DNA of 64,000 nt from Cellulomonas sp. SLBN-39. GTDB lineage: Bacteria; Actinomycetota; Actinomycetes; Actinomycetales; Cellulomonadaceae. Position numbers and translations under genes: made by a program. The stretch is taken from contig NZ_VFOA01000001.1 of assembly GCF_006715865.1 (NCBI RefSeq), positions 1,488,001 through 1,552,000 on the forward strand. The letters are read 5' to 3'. Positions 40,177-49,034 of this stretch are shown piece by piece. Below the pieces are notes generated by a model that was given only the letters and a program-made list of their open reading frames with translations, made no database searches and was not told where the DNA came from. Position 1 is the stretch's first letter. Every line of letters starts with the position of its first letter.

Positions 40177-41856
40177 TCACGCCTCGACGGTGACGGCCAC
40201 GACCACCGGCTGCGGCCCGCCGCGGCGGCGCAGCACGCGCTCGGCGGCGCGACGCACGAGCTGGTCGAGCGCGTCGGTGTCCGTGAGGGTGGCCGGGGTG
40301 GCCTTGGACAGCGCGGTCCGCACCGAGCGGTCCACGGCACCCTGCGCGTCGGCCGCGTGCACCACGCCGGTGCTCAGCAGCTCGACGGGCTCGGCGAGCG
40401 TGCCCGCGGTGCTGTCGATGACGGCGACCACGGTCACGACGCCCCCGTCACGCAGCGCGCGCCGCTGGGCCAGCAGGCGCTCGTCGGTGCGGCCGACGAC
40501 GCCGTCCTCGACGTAGACCTCCTCGGCGGAGACCTGCCCGACGACCTTGACCTTGCCGTTCATCAGGTCGACGACGGCGCCGTCGCGGACCACCACGACG
40601 TTCTCGGGCGCCATGCCCGTGCTCAGCGCGAGGTCGCCGTTGGCCCGCAGGTGCTTGGCCTCGCCGTGGATCGGCATGACGTTGCGGGGGCGCAGCGTGT
40701 TGTAGAGGTACACGAGCTCGCCGGCACTGGCGTGGCCGGACACGTGCACGCGGGCGTTGCCGCGGTGCACGACGCGCGCGCCGCGGTCGGTGAGGCGGTT
40801 GATGACGCGGTAGATCGCGGTCTCGTTGCCCGGGATCAGCGACGACGCGAGGAGCACGGTGTCGCCCTCGCCGACGTCGATCTGGTGCTCGCCGCGCGCC
40901 ATCCGCGACAGCGCGGCCAGCGGCTCGCCCTGCGAGCCCGTGCACACGAACGTCACCTGGTCGTCGGGCAGCTTGTCGAGCTTGTCGGGCTCGACGACGA
41001 CGCCCTCGGGGACCGTCAGGTAGCCGAGCTCCTGCGCGATCCGCATGTTCTTGACCATCGAACGGCCCACGAAGCCGACCTTGCGGCCGTGCGCGGCGGC
41101 CGCGTCGACGACCTGCTGGATGCGGTGCACGTGGCTGGCGAAGCTCGACACGATCACGCGCCGCCGCGTCGAGGCGAAGACCTCGCCGATCGCGGGGGAC
41201 AGGTCGCGCTCGGAGATGGTGAACCCGGGCACCTCGGCGTTGGTGGAGTCGACGAGGAACAGGTCGATGCCCTCGTCGGCGAGCCGCGACAGGTGCCGCA
41301 CGTCGGTCAGGCGGCCGTCCAGCGGGAACTGGTCCATCTTGAAGTCGCCGGTGTCGACGATCATCCCCGCGGGGGTGCGCACCGCGACGGCCAGGCCGTC
41401 GGGGATCGAGTGGTTCACCGCGACGAACTCGAGGTCGAACGAGCCGACCTTGCGCCGGTCGCCGGCCGCGACCTCGACCGTCTTGGGCACGATCTTGTGC
41501 TCGGTGAGCTTGGACGTGATGAACGCCAGCGTCAGGCGCGAGCCGACGACGGGGATGTCGGGGCGCTCGCGCAGCAGGTACGGCACGCCGCCGATGTGGT
41601 CCTCGTGCCCGTGCGTGAGGACGATCGCGTCGATGTCCTTCCAGCGCCCGGCCAGCGACGAGAAGTCGGGCAGGATCACGTCGACGCCGGGGTGCTCCTC
41701 CTCGGGGAACAGCACGCCGCAGTCGAGGATCACGAGACGGCCGGCGTGCTCGACGACCGTCATGTTGCGGCCGATCTCGCCCAGCCCGCCGAGCGGGGTG
41801 ATGCGCATGGCGCGGGGGTTGAGGGCCGGCAGGCGGCCCGGGGTGCTACGGCTCAT
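40177..41856 (-). CDS. rnj: Ribonuclease J
   Basis: RNase J is a 5'-3' exonuclease and endonuclease in RNA decay and rRNA maturation. The 559-residue length is normal. A metallo-beta-lactamase core carries THGHEDHIGG (His82, His84, Asp86, His87), FVAVNHSIPD, IVDTGDFKMDQ and LVDSTNAE, followed by the beta-CASP segment IVSSFASHVHRIQQ, GSQGEP and HVSGHAS, then IHGEAKHL and the C-terminal domain. GGAG lies 7 nt before the ATG. Actinobacterial rnj often follows dapA; here prfC lies 30 bp upstream, so the two may be co-transcribed. Confidence 0.95.
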   Translation of the reverse strand: MSRSTPGRLPALNPRAMRITPLGGLGEIGRNMTVVEHAGRLVILDCGVLFPEEEHPGVDVILPDFSSLAGRWKDIDAIVLTHGHEDHIGGVPYLLRERPDIPVVGSRLTLAFITSKLTEHKIVPKTVEVAAGDRRKVGSFDLEFVAVNHSIPDGLAVAVRTPAGMIVDTGDFKMDQFPLDGRLTDVRHLSRLADEGIDLFLVDSTNAEVPGFTISERDLSPAIGEVFASTRRRVIVSSFASHVHRIQQVVDAAAAHGRKVGFVGRSMVKNMRIAQELGYLTVPEGVVVEPDKLDKLPDDQVTFVCTGSQGEPLAALSRMARGEHQIDVGEGDTVLLASSLIPGNETAIYRVINRLTDRGARVVHRGNARVHVSGHASAGELVYLYNTLRPRNVMPIHGEAKHLRANGDLALSTGMAPENVVVVRDGAVVDLMNGKVKVVGQVSAEEVYVEDGVVGRTDERLLAQRRALRDGGVVTVVAVIDSTAGTLAEPVELLSTGVVHAADAQGAVDRSVRTALSKATPATLTDTDALDQLVRRAAERVLRRRGGPQPVVVAVTVEA

Positions 41857-41886
41857 GGGTGTACTCCTTCAGGGGGTCACGCTCCG

Positions 41887-43464
41887 TCAGGACGGCGTGA
41901 CGAGCAGCTCGGGAAGCTCCAGTGCGGGGCGCTCGCGGCGCAGCGCCGCCAGGTGCCAGCGGTCGCGCACGAGCGCGAGCCGGGCCCCGTCGGCGCGGGT
42001 GACGACCTCGACGTTGCGGGCGCCGGCGAGCAGCTCGGCGTCCGACCCCGTGACGAGGCGGGCGATCTCGTAGGGCAGTCTCTGGGTGCGCAGCGGGGCG
42101 TTGAACTCGTGCTCCATGCGGAACCCGACGACCTCGAACTGCAGGGGGCCGACGGCGCCGAGCACGGGTTCGCCGTCGCCGCGGTCGGGCGAGATCAGCA
42201 GCTGCACGACGCCCTCGTGGGCGAGCTGGGCGATGCCCTTGCGGAACTGCTTGGCGCGGCCGGGGTCGGCGGCGCGTGCGGTGACGAAGTGCTCGGGCGC
42301 GAACGCCGGCATCGGCGGGAACCGCACGGGCGGCCCGTCGGGGTCGTGCAGCGTGTCGCCGACGGCCAACGACGTGGCGTTGACCAGGCCGACGACGTCG
42401 CCGGGGTAGGCGAGGTCGATGACCTCGCGGTCGCGGCCGAACACGGTCGCGGCGTACTTGGTGGCGAACGTGCGCCCGGTCTGCGCGTGGATCACCGGGG
42501 CGCCACGCTCGAAGACGCCGGACTGCACACGCAGGAACGCGACCTGGTCGCGGTGCTGGCGGTCCATGCCGGCCTGCACCTTGAAGATCACGCCGCTGAA
42601 CGGGGCGTCGACCGCGCGGACCCCGCCGTCGGCGGTCGGTCGCGGGCCGGGCGCCGGGGCGAGCCGCACGACGTTCTCCAGCAGCTGGTGCACGCCGATG
42701 TTGGTGAGCGCGACGCCGAACATCAGCGGCGTGGTGCGCCCGGCGAGGAACGACTCCACGTCGACCTCCGGCAGCAGCCCGGCCTGGTCGCGCGCGTCCT
42801 CGACGACGTCGCCGAGCTCGGCGGTGGCCTCCTCCGGCGTCAGGTGCCGCTCCTCGGCGAGCGTCGCGCCGCCCGGGGCGCGGTGGTACGTGGTGACGGC
42901 GCCCGTGGTCGGGTCGAGCAGGCCGCGCAGGTCGCCCGCGTGCCCGACGGGCCAGGTCACCGGGGTCGCGACCAGCCCGGTGCGCTGCTCGATCTCGTCG
43001 CAGAGCTCGAGCGCCTCCTTGCCGGGGCGGTCCCACTTGTTGACGAACGTCAGCACCGGCACGCCGCGCGCCTTGCACACGGCGAACAGCTTGAGCGTCT
43101 GCGGCTCGAGGCCCTTGGCCGCGTCGAGCAGCATGACCGCGCAGTCCACCGCGGTGAGCACCCGGTAGGTGTCCTCGGAGAAGTCCGCGTGACCCGGGGT
43201 GTCGAGCAGGTTGATGACCGTGTCCTCGAACCGCAGCTGGAGCGCGGCCGAGGAGATGGAGATGCCGCGCTGCTGCTCGATCTCCTGCCAGTCGGAGACG
43301 ACGCCGGCGCGGCCGGACTTGCCGTGCACGGCCCCGGCACGGCTGATCGCCCGGGCGTGCAGCGCCAGCGCCTCGGTGAGCGTGGACTTGCCGGCGTCGG
43401 GGTGGGAGATGACGGCGATGCTGCGCCGCGGCGCGGGCGCGCCCTCGTGGTCCTCGGTGCTCAA
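41887..43464 (-). CDS. prfC: Peptide chain release factor 3
   Basis: RF3 is a GTPase that recycles RF1/RF2 from the ribosome. The 525-residue protein has the P-loop SHPDAGKST (about 20-28), the RF3-type switch segment SDWQEIEQQRGISI, the DTPGHADFSEDTYRVL motif, NKWDRPGKEALELCDEIE and a C-terminal domain ending HLAALRRERPALEL. The TTG at 43464 is the first in-frame start; AAGG lies 3 nt upstream, which is close, but no later start keeps the N-terminus. rnj follows after 30 bp. Confidence 0.94.
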   Translation of the reverse strand: MSTEDHEGAPAPRRSIAVISHPDAGKSTLTEALALHARAISRAGAVHGKSGRAGVVSDWQEIEQQRGISISSAALQLRFEDTVINLLDTPGHADFSEDTYRVLTAVDCAVMLLDAAKGLEPQTLKLFAVCKARGVPVLTFVNKWDRPGKEALELCDEIEQRTGLVATPVTWPVGHAGDLRGLLDPTTGAVTTYHRAPGGATLAEERHLTPEEATAELGDVVEDARDQAGLLPEVDVESFLAGRTTPLMFGVALTNIGVHQLLENVVRLAPAPGPRPTADGGVRAVDAPFSGVIFKVQAGMDRQHRDQVAFLRVQSGVFERGAPVIHAQTGRTFATKYAATVFGRDREVIDLAYPGDVVGLVNATSLAVGDTLHDPDGPPVRFPPMPAFAPEHFVTARAADPGRAKQFRKGIAQLAHEGVVQLLISPDRGDGEPVLGAVGPLQFEVVGFRMEHEFNAPLRTQRLPYEIARLVTGSDAELLAGARNVEVVTRADGARLALVRDRWHLAALRRERPALELPELLVTPS

Positions 43465-43542
43465 CTGCCTTCTTCCGTCGCGTCGTGCCGGCGGGCGATC
43501 TCGGGTACGCAGCTCGCCGGCGAGCGCCTCGGCGGGCCGAGT

Positions 43543-43929
43543 CTACCGGTGCCCGTCCGTCCGGCCCGCCGCGGTCGCGGTCGGCAGGTGCGCCAGCACG
43601 TGGTCGGTGACGTCGGCGACGGCCGACGGGACCAGCGCGTAGTACGCCCAGGCGCCGCGCTTGTCACGGGTGAGGAACCCCGCGTCCGTGAGGACCTTGA
43701 GGTGGTGGGACACCGTGGGCTGGCTCAGGCCGAGCGGCTCGGTGAGGTCGCAGACGCACGCCTCGCCACCGTCGTGCGCGGCGATCAGCGAGAGCAGCCG
43801 AAGCCGGGCGGGGTCGGCGAGCGCCTTGAGGGTGCGCGCGAGACCTTCGGCCTCGTCGGCCGTGACGGGGGTGCCGGTGACGGGCGTGCAGCACCCGGGG
43901 GCGGCCAGGGGCAGGAGGGTGCGCGGCAT
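43543..43929 (-). CDS. arsR: ArsR family arsenic-responsive repressor
   Basis: The 128-residue protein has an ArsR winged helix ([55 protein letters not shown]) with the metalloid-binding CVCDL in the recognition region. An extra CC pair (PGCCTP) lies near the N-terminus. It is divergent from arsM, and the 104 bp between hold several TCGAT-type half-sites that are likely operators. A close paralogous ArsR domain occurs in the fusion at 46840-47907. It should derepress arsM when As(III) binds. Confidence 0.9.
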   Translation of the reverse strand: MPRTLLPLAAPGCCTPVTGTPVTADEAEGLARTLKALADPARLRLLSLIAAHDGGEACVCDLTEPLGLSQPTVSHHLKVLTDAGFLTRDKRGAWAYYALVPSAVADVTDHVLAHLPTATAAGRTDGHR

Positions 43930-43950
43930 CCGCCCATGATGACCGACGCA

Positions 43951-44015
43951 TCCATCGATGTCGATATTGACGGATGTCGATGACCGTGCGAGGGTCAGGA
44001 CATCGACATCCATCG
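43951..44015. promoter_or_regulatory. Cluster of ArsR-type half-sites between arsR and arsM
   Basis: ATCGATGTCGATAT begins at 43954, TGTCGAT recurs at 43975, and CATCGACATCCATCGAT begins at 44000. The 8-mer GTCGATAT (43960-43967) also occurs, on the other strand, ahead of the trxA-acr3 operon (ATATCGAC, 49434-49441). Such ATCGA/TCGAT dyads suit ArsR proteins. Confidence 0.55.
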
Positions 44016-44033
44016 ATCCGACAGGGGAGTGCC

Positions 44034-44768
44034 ATGGACGACATCCGCGAGCAGGTCCGGGCCCGGTACGCCGAGGCCGCACGCAGCGTCGGGGGCGGGT
44101 GCTGCGGCCCCGCCCCGCAGACGCTCACGCTCGACGGCCGGTTCGGCGCCGGCCTGTACGACGCCCAGGACGCCGACGACGTGCCGGCCGAGGCCCTCGC
44201 CGCGTCGCTGGGCTGCGGCAACCCGATGCTCGTCGCCCAGCTCGGCCCGGGGGAGCGCGTGCTCGACCTCGGCTCCGGCGGCGGCATCGACGTGCTGCTC
44301 TCGGCCCGCCGCGTCGGGCCCACCGGCTTCGCGTACGGCGTCGACATGACCGACGAGATGCTCGACCTCGCGCGCGCCAACGCCGCCCGCGCGTGTGCCG
44401 AGAACGTCGAGTTCCGCCGCGGCACCATCGAGGACCTGCCGTTCGACGACGCCTCCGTCGACGTCGTCATCTCCAACTGCGTGGTCAACCTCTCGCCCGA
44501 CAAGCCCGCCGTGCTCGCCGAGGCGTTCCGCGTGCTCGTGCCCGGCGGCCGCCTCGGCATCTCCGACGTCGTCGCCGAGGACCGTCTCACGCCCGCCGAC
44601 CGGGCCGAGCGGGGGTCGTACACCGGCTGCATCGCCGGGGCGCTCTCGCGCGGGGAGTACCTGGCGCACCTGGCGGACGCGGGCTTCCTCGACGCCGAGG
44701 TCGAGCTCACCCACGAGGTCGCCGACGGCATGCACGGCGCCATCGTCCGCGCCCGCAGGCCCGCCTGA
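44034..44768 (+). CDS. arsM: Arsenite methyltransferase
   Basis: ArsM methylates As(III) using S-adenosylmethionine to give methylated, partly volatile arsenicals. The 244-residue protein has GGGCCGP near the N-terminus, [41 protein letters not shown] (SAM site), [35 protein letters not shown] and [11 protein letters not shown]. The cysteines in LGCGNP, SNCVVN and TGCIAG match the arsenic-binding set of the family. A GGGGAG site precedes the ATG. It is divergent from arsR with a shared operator region. Confidence 0.93.
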   Translation: MDDIREQVRARYAEAARSVGGGCCGPAPQTLTLDGRFGAGLYDAQDADDVPAEALAASLGCGNPMLVAQLGPGERVLDLGSGGGIDVLLSARRVGPTGFAYGVDMTDEMLDLARANAARACAENVEFRRGTIEDLPFDDASVDVVISNCVVNLSPDKPAVLAEAFRVLVPGGRLGISDVVAEDRLTPADRAERGSYTGCIAGALSRGEYLAHLADAGFLDAEVELTHEVADGMHGAIVRARRPA

Positions 44769-44774
44769 CCGGCT

Positions 44775-44796
44775 GCCCCGGGGGAGACCCCGGGGC
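44775..44796. terminator. Bidirectional hairpin between arsM and crcB
   Basis: GCCCCGGGG (44775-44783) pairs with CCCCGGGGC (44788-44796) around a GAGA loop; outer TGACCG and CGGTCA bases extend the stem. It lies between convergent stops. Confidence 0.75.
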
Positions 44797-44798
44797 GG

Positions 44799-45176
44799 TC
44801 AGCGGGCCGCGAGCGTGACCAGCGCGATCCCGGCGGCGGTCGCCGCGACGCACAGCACCAGGCTGCCCAGCGCGTTGGCCCAGGCGGCGCGCACCTCACC
44901 GGCCTGGACGAGCCGGACCGTCTCGACAGACGCGGTCGAGAACGTCGTGTACCCGCCGCACAGCCCCGTGGTCACGGCCGTGAACCACGGCGGGCCGAGA
45001 CCCAGGTGCAGCTGCGCGCCCACGAGCAGGCCGATCAGCAGCGAGCCGCTCACGTTGACGACGACGGTCGCGAGCGGGAACGCCCCCGTCCAGCGGCGGC
45101 GGACCTCGCCGTCGACGACGAACCGCAGCGCGGCGCCGAGGCCGCCGAACACCGCCACGAGCAGGGCCGCCGTCAC
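44799..45176 (-). CDS. crcB: Fluoride exporter CrcB/Fluc, second subunit
   Basis: Fluc channels export fluoride and work as dual-topology dimers, often from two genes as here. The 125-residue protein has four membrane helices with [30 protein letters not shown] (pore Asn), [15 protein letters not shown] (the sodium-binding and Phe-box region) and a hydrophobic C-terminus. The GTG overlaps the stop of the other crcB gene (GTGA, 45173-45176), so both are made together. Confidence 0.92.
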   Translation of the reverse strand: MTAALLVAVFGGLGAALRFVVDGEVRRRWTGAFPLATVVVNVSGSLLIGLLVGAQLHLGLGPPWFTAVTTGLCGGYTTFSTASVETVRLVQAGEVRAAWANALGSLVLCVAATAAGIALVTLAAR

Positions 45177-45607
45177 GAGGCGTCCTCCGTGGTGGCCCGG
45201 GCACGGCGTGCCGCCACGGTGATGCCGGCGAGCGCCGCGACGGCCCCCGCCGCGACGCTGACCAGCGCGTACGCGGCGGCCAGCCCCGGGCGACCCGCGG
45301 CCAGCAGCCGCTCGGTCTCCAGGGCCAGCGTGCTGTACGTCGTGAACCCGCCCAGCACACCCGTACCCAGCCCGAGGCGCACGCGGCGCGCCCAGGCGTC
45401 CTCCGGCCCGCGGCGCAGCAGCGCCTCCAGCAGCAGGCCGAGCGCGAACGCCCCGACGACGTTCTCGACCGTCGTGGCCACGGGCCACCCGTCCGACGGG
45501 CCGACGGCGCTGCTCAGCGCGTACCGGGCGCTGCTGCCGACCGCGCCCCCGGCGGCGACGAGCAGCACCAGGCCCCACCGGCGGTGCGCGGGCCGGGGAG
45601 TGCTCAC
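45173..45607 (-). CDS. crcB: Fluoride exporter CrcB/Fluc, first subunit
   Basis: This 144-residue protein is the partner of the adjacent CrcB. It shows GGAVGSSARYALS, VENVVGAFALGLLLEAL (a variant of the pore Asn region), and GVLGGFTTYSTLALE in its four-helix layout, with a basic C-terminal tail. Heterodimeric Fluc channels from adjacent genes are well known. Its GTG overlaps the stop of the universal stress protein gene (45604-45607), so the stress protein and both subunits form one coupled unit. I saw no fluoride riboswitch upstream. Confidence 0.92.
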   Translation of the reverse strand: MSTPRPAHRRWGLVLLVAAGGAVGSSARYALSSAVGPSDGWPVATTVENVVGAFALGLLLEALLRRGPEDAWARRVRLGLGTGVLGGFTTYSTLALETERLLAAGRPGLAAAYALVSVAAGAVAALAGITVAARRARATTEDAS

Positions 45608-46140
45608 CGCCACGTCCGCTCCGACCAGTCCACGACCCGCAGCGGCACCACGAGCACGGGCCGGTGCTGGTGCCGGGCCAGCCCCACGGCGACCGAGCCC
45701 TCGACCATCTCCCGCATGCGGCCCCCCGCCCCGGGTGCCCGGGTGCCGACGACGAACGCGGCGGCGTCGACGGCGCGCGCCAGGTGCGTCAGCGCCCGGT
45801 CCGGCCGGCCGGCGAGGTAGCGCACGTGCCACGTGACGCCGGTGCCGGCGAGCACCTCCTCGCAGGACGCGCGCAGGTCGGCCTCGCGGGACCGCCAGCC
45901 GTCGTCGTCCGCGTCGGCGTCGATCGGGGCGTGCCGCACCGACCCGTCGCGGTGCTCCTCCACGACGTGCCGGGAGGGGTCCGCGTACGCGCAGTGCAGC
46001 GCGCCGCCGGTGGCCGCGGCCCACGCGGCGGCGGTCCGCAGCACGAGGGCTGGCTGCCCGGGCACGACGCCCACGACGAGCGGGTGGCCCCGCGGCTCGA
46101 CCATGCGCTCGTCACCGGGCTGGGGGACCTGCCGGACCAT
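45604..46140 (-). CDS. Universal stress protein family protein
   Basis: The 178-residue protein has a UspA-like fold: PLVVGVVPGQPALVLRTAAAWAAATGGALHCAYADPSRH, VTWHVRYLAGRPDRALTHLARAVDAAAFVVGTRAPGAGGRMREMVEGSVAVGLARHQHRPVLVVPL. The GTR-x-G-x9-GSV-type ATP-binding signature is recognisable, so it may bind nucleotide. It is the first gene of a coupled operon with two fluoride channels. GGAGG lies 5 nt before the ATG at 46140. Confidence 0.87.
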   Translation of the reverse strand: MVRQVPQPGDERMVEPRGHPLVVGVVPGQPALVLRTAAAWAAATGGALHCAYADPSRHVVEEHRDGSVRHAPIDADADDDGWRSREADLRASCEEVLAGTGVTWHVRYLAGRPDRALTHLARAVDAAAFVVGTRAPGAGGRMREMVEGSVAVGLARHQHRPVLVVPLRVVDWSERTWR

Positions 46141-46246
46141 CGCCGCCTCCACGTCTCGCGCGCCCCGCCACCCTCGGAACCCGCTCGTGGCGCGTGCCCG
46201 ACGATATGCCCCGCACCAGGTCGGCCCCGCGCAGCCTGCCTGACAC

Positions 46247-46286
46247 CGCCTACTTTTGTGCGTGATCGCCTACTTTTGTGCGCGAT
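46247..46286. repeat. 20-bp tandem repeat in the gap upstream of the stress-protein operon
   Basis: The unit CGCCTACTTTTGTGCGTGAT (46247-46266) is repeated at 46267-46286 with one mismatch. The core TACTTTTGTG is strikingly AT-rich for this genome. The 200-bp gap around it holds no gene. On the minus strand each unit carries ACAAAAGTAGGCG. Confidence 0.8.
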
Positions 46287-46340
46287 CAGCACCGGGTCCG
46301 ACCTGGGCGGGGACGCGGCGGGCCGACCGTGGTCGGTGGG

Positions 46341-46808
46341 TCAGATCTCGACGGGGGTCGCGCCCAGCTCGCCGAGGAGGGTGAGGATGCGGGCACGGAT
46401 CTCGTCGCGGATCGGGCGGACCGCCTCGACGCCCTGGCCAGCCGGGTCCTCCAGCACCCAGTCCTCGTAGCGCTTGCCCGGGAAGAACGGGCAGGTGTCG
46501 CCGCAGCCCATGGTCACGACGACGTCGGACGCCTGGACGGCCTCGGTGGTGAGCACCTTGGGCTTCTCGGCGCGGATGTCGATGCCGAGCTCGAGCATGG
46601 CCTCGACGGCGGCGGGGTTGATCTGGTCCGCGGGTGCGGAGCCCGCGGAGCGGACCTCGACCGCACCGCCGGACAGCGCGGTGAGGAACCCGGCGGCCAT
46701 CTGCGAGCGGCCCGCGTTGTGCACGCAGACGAACAGGACGCTGGGGCGGTCGGTGCCGGTGGTGGTCTCGGTGCCGGTGGACTCGGTGGTGGTCGTCGTC
46801 TCGGTCAT
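46341..46808 (-). CDS. arsC: Arsenate reductase (LMW-phosphatase type) with Thr-rich N-terminal tail
   Basis: ArsC reduces arsenate to arsenite for export. The 155-residue protein has the active-site loop LFVCVHNAGRSQMAAGF (Cys-x5-Arg), VRSAGSAPADQINP and the redox pair segment MGCGDTCPFFPGKRYEDW. A 20-residue Thr/Glu-rich tail precedes the domain and is not part of the family. It is the last gene of the ars operon, downstream of the ArsR-ArsC fusion, so the cell has two closely related reductases from one transcript. Confidence 0.92.
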   Translation of the reverse strand: MTETTTTTESTGTETTTGTDRPSVLFVCVHNAGRSQMAAGFLTALSGGAVEVRSAGSAPADQINPAAVEAMLELGIDIRAEKPKVLTTEAVQASDVVVTMGCGDTCPFFPGKRYEDWVLEDPAGQGVEAVRPIRDEIRARILTLLGELGATPVEI

Positions 46809-46839
46809 GGTCGCTCCTCGGGTCGGGCGTCGGCGGGGG

Positions 46840-47907
46840 TCAGGGCTGGGGGACGGGCGTGGTGCGCAGGTCGGGCAGCAGGTCGGCCACGAGGGCGCGG
46901 ATGCGGGCGTCGATGTCGTCGCGGATCGCGGCGGCGCCCTCGGCGGAGGCGAGGGCCGGGTCGCCGACCACCCAGTCCTCGTAGCGCTTGCCGGGCAGCA
47001 CCGGGCAGGTGTCGCCGCAGCCCATGGTGATGACGACGTCGGCGGCCCGCACGGCGTCGTCGGTCAGGGGCTTGGGGAAGACCTCGTCGGCGTCGACCCC
47101 GAGCGCGGCCAGCAGGGGCTGCACGGTGCTGTGGACCGACCCGGCCGGGGTGGATCCGGCGGAGCGGGCGATCACACGGTCGCCCGCGTGGTGCCGCAGC
47201 AGCGCCGCGGCGAGCTGGGAGCGCCCGGCGTTGGCGACGCAGACGAACAGCACCTGCGGCACGTCGTCGGTCGTGCCGGCCTGCGTGCGGGTGGCGCGCT
47301 CGAGGTCGGTGAGCCGCTGGCGGGCGAACCGCTCGGCGGTGACGACGAGGTGCGCACCGACGCCCGCGCCGCGGGCGAGCGCCGTGTACGAGTCGCGCAC
47401 GGTGCGCAGCACGAGGGCCGGGTCGAGCAGCGGGAACCGGGGGGCCAGGTCGTCCGCGACGCGGGTGAGCTGGCCGTCGACGTCGGCGAGCGCGGTCAGC
47501 ACGGGCGCGGTGCCGGCGTGGGCGGCGACGGCGGCGGGGGCGAGCTGCTCCAGCAGCGCGGTGACCGCGGCCCGCATGCCCGGGACGACGCGGTAGTACA
47601 CCCACGTGCCGCGGCGCTCGCCGGTGAGCACGCCGACGTCCTTGAGCACCTTGAGGTGGTGCGAGACCGTCGGCTGCGAGACGTCGGCGACGGTCGCGAT
47701 GTCGCACACGCACGCCTCGCCGCTCGCGCTCGTGGTGAGGAACGAGAGCATGCGCAGCCGCAGGGGGTCGGCGAGGGCCTTGAGCACGCCGGCGACCTGC
47801 CCGGCCGCCTCGGTGCCCATCGCGTGGGTCTGCGGCGTGGGGGCGCAGGTGGCGCCGTCGGGCGTCGTCGTGACGGGCGTCGTCGTGACGGGGACGGTGG
47901 TGCTCAT
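46840..47907 (-). CDS. ArsR-arsenate reductase fusion protein
   Basis: This 355-residue protein joins an ArsR repressor (about 33-115, with [31 protein letters not shown]), a helical segment (about 120-215, VDGQLTRVADDLAPRFPLLDPALVLRTVRDSYTAL, as in actinobacterial ArsC dimerisation regions), and an LMW-phosphatase-type reductase (LFVCVANAGRSQ, MGCGDTCPVLPGKRYEDW). One polypeptide could thus sense As(III) and make it from As(V). The ATG overlaps the acr3 stop (ATGA, 47904-47907). A Thr-rich tail precedes the ArsR part. Confidence 0.9.
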   Translation of the reverse strand: MSTTVPVTTTPVTTTPDGATCAPTPQTHAMGTEAAGQVAGVLKALADPLRLRMLSFLTTSASGEACVCDIATVADVSQPTVSHHLKVLKDVGVLTGERRGTWVYYRVVPGMRAAVTALLEQLAPAAVAAHAGTAPVLTALADVDGQLTRVADDLAPRFPLLDPALVLRTVRDSYTALARGAGVGAHLVVTAERFARQRLTDLERATRTQAGTTDDVPQVLFVCVANAGRSQLAAALLRHHAGDRVIARSAGSTPAGSVHSTVQPLLAALGVDADEVFPKPLTDDAVRAADVVITMGCGDTCPVLPGKRYEDWVVGDPALASAEGAAAIRDDIDARIRALVADLLPDLRTTPVPQP

Positions 47908-49034
47908 GCGCGGACCTCCTCCGGGTCGGCCGCCCGCGCCGGGTCCGGCAGCGGTGCCGGGGCGGGGGCGGCGTAGGGGTCGGTCGCGAACCAGCGGCGC
48001 GCGGCCCACAGTGAGACGTAGACGAGCCCGACGAGCACGGGCACCTCGATGAGCGGCCCGACGACCCCGGCCAGGGCCTGCCCGGACGTGGCGCCGAACG
48101 TGCCGATGGCGACGGCGATCGCGAGCTCGAAGTTGTTGCCGGCGGCCGTGAACGCGAGCGTGGTGGACCGGGCGTACCCGAGCCCGAGCGCCCGCCCGGT
48201 GACCATGCCCACGCCCCACATCACCGCGAAGTACACCAGCAGCGGCAGGGCGATCCGGACGACGTCGAGCGGGTTGCTCGTGACGGCCTCGCCCTGCAGC
48301 GCGAACAGCAGGACGATCGTGAACAGCAGCCCGTACAGGGCCCACGGCCCGATCCGCGGCACGAAGGTCTCCTCGTACCACTCGCGCCCGCGGGCCCGCT
48401 CGCCGACCCACCGCGACGCGAACCCGGCGGCCAGCGGCACCCCGAGGAACACCAGCACGTTGACGGCGATCTGCCCGACGGAGACGTCGAGACCCTGCGT
48501 GTCCAGGCCCAGCCAGCCGGGCAGCACGGTGAGGTAGAGCCAGCCGAGCACCGAGAACGCGACGACCTGGAACACGGAGTTGACCGCGACGAGCACCGCG
48601 GCGGCCTCGCGGTCCCCGCAGGCGAGGTCGTTCCAGATGACGACCATCGCGATGCAGCGGGCCAGGCCCACGATGATCAGGCCGGTGCGGTACTCGGGCA
48701 GGTCGGGCAGGAAGACCCAGGCGAGCGCGAACATCAGCGCGGGCCCGACGAGCCAGTTGAGCACCAGCGAGCTGACGAGCAGGCGCCGGTCGCCGGTGAC
48801 GGCGGCGACCCGGTCGTACCGCACCTTGGCCAGCACCGGGTACATCATCACGAGCAGGCCGAGGCCGATCGGGATGCTGATCCCGCCGACCTCGAGGTCC
48901 GCCAGCACCTCGCCGAGGGCCGGCACGAACCGGCCGAGCACGAGGCCCGCGACCATGGCCGCGCCGATCCAGACGGGCAGCCACCGGTCGAGGGTGGACA
49001 GCCGGCGGGCCGCGACCTGCGCGGGCGCGCTCAC
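47904..49034 (-). CDS. acr3: ACR3 family arsenite efflux transporter
   Basis: ACR3 exports As(III) using the proton gradient. The 376-residue protein has ten membrane segments, with GLGLLVMMYPVLAKVRYD, NWLVGPALMFALAWVFLPD, GLARCIAMVVIWNDLACGD (the conserved Cys) and AGNNFELAIAVAIGTFG, all typical of ACR3(1)/(2) exporters. The GTG overlaps the thioredoxin stop (GTGA, 49031-49034), and its stop overlaps the fusion gene start, so trxA, acr3 and arsR-arsC are translated as one coupled unit. Confidence 0.94.
   Translation of the reverse strand: MSAPAQVAARRLSTLDRWLPVWIGAAMVAGLVLGRFVPALGEVLADLEVGGISIPIGLGLLVMMYPVLAKVRYDRVAAVTGDRRLLVSSLVLNWLVGPALMFALAWVFLPDLPEYRTGLIIVGLARCIAMVVIWNDLACGDREAAAVLVAVNSVFQVVAFSVLGWLYLTVLPGWLGLDTQGLDVSVGQIAVNVLVFLGVPLAAGFASRWVGERARGREWYEETFVPRIGPWALYGLLFTIVLLFALQGEAVTSNPLDVVRIALPLLVYFAVMWGVGMVTGRALGLGYARSTTLAFTAAGNNFELAIAVAIGTFGATSGQALAGVVGPLIEVPVLVGLVYVSLWAARRWFATDPYAAPAPAPLPDPARAADPEEVRA

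Noticed and set aside
43465-43542. A separate small gene between prfC and arsR
   Set aside because: Only 78 bp, with no start and ribosome site that gives a sensible product.
40012-43983. A 1323-codon plus-strand open frame opposite rnj and prfC
   Set aside because: Its translation is Arg/His/Val-rich without motifs, and both genes beneath it are clear RNase J and RF3.
46141-46340. Fluoride riboswitch upstream of the crcB operon
   Set aside because: A GGCGAT occurs only as part of the 20-bp repeats, and the rest of the fluoride aptamer (conserved pseudoknot and CUGAUG-type segment) was not found.
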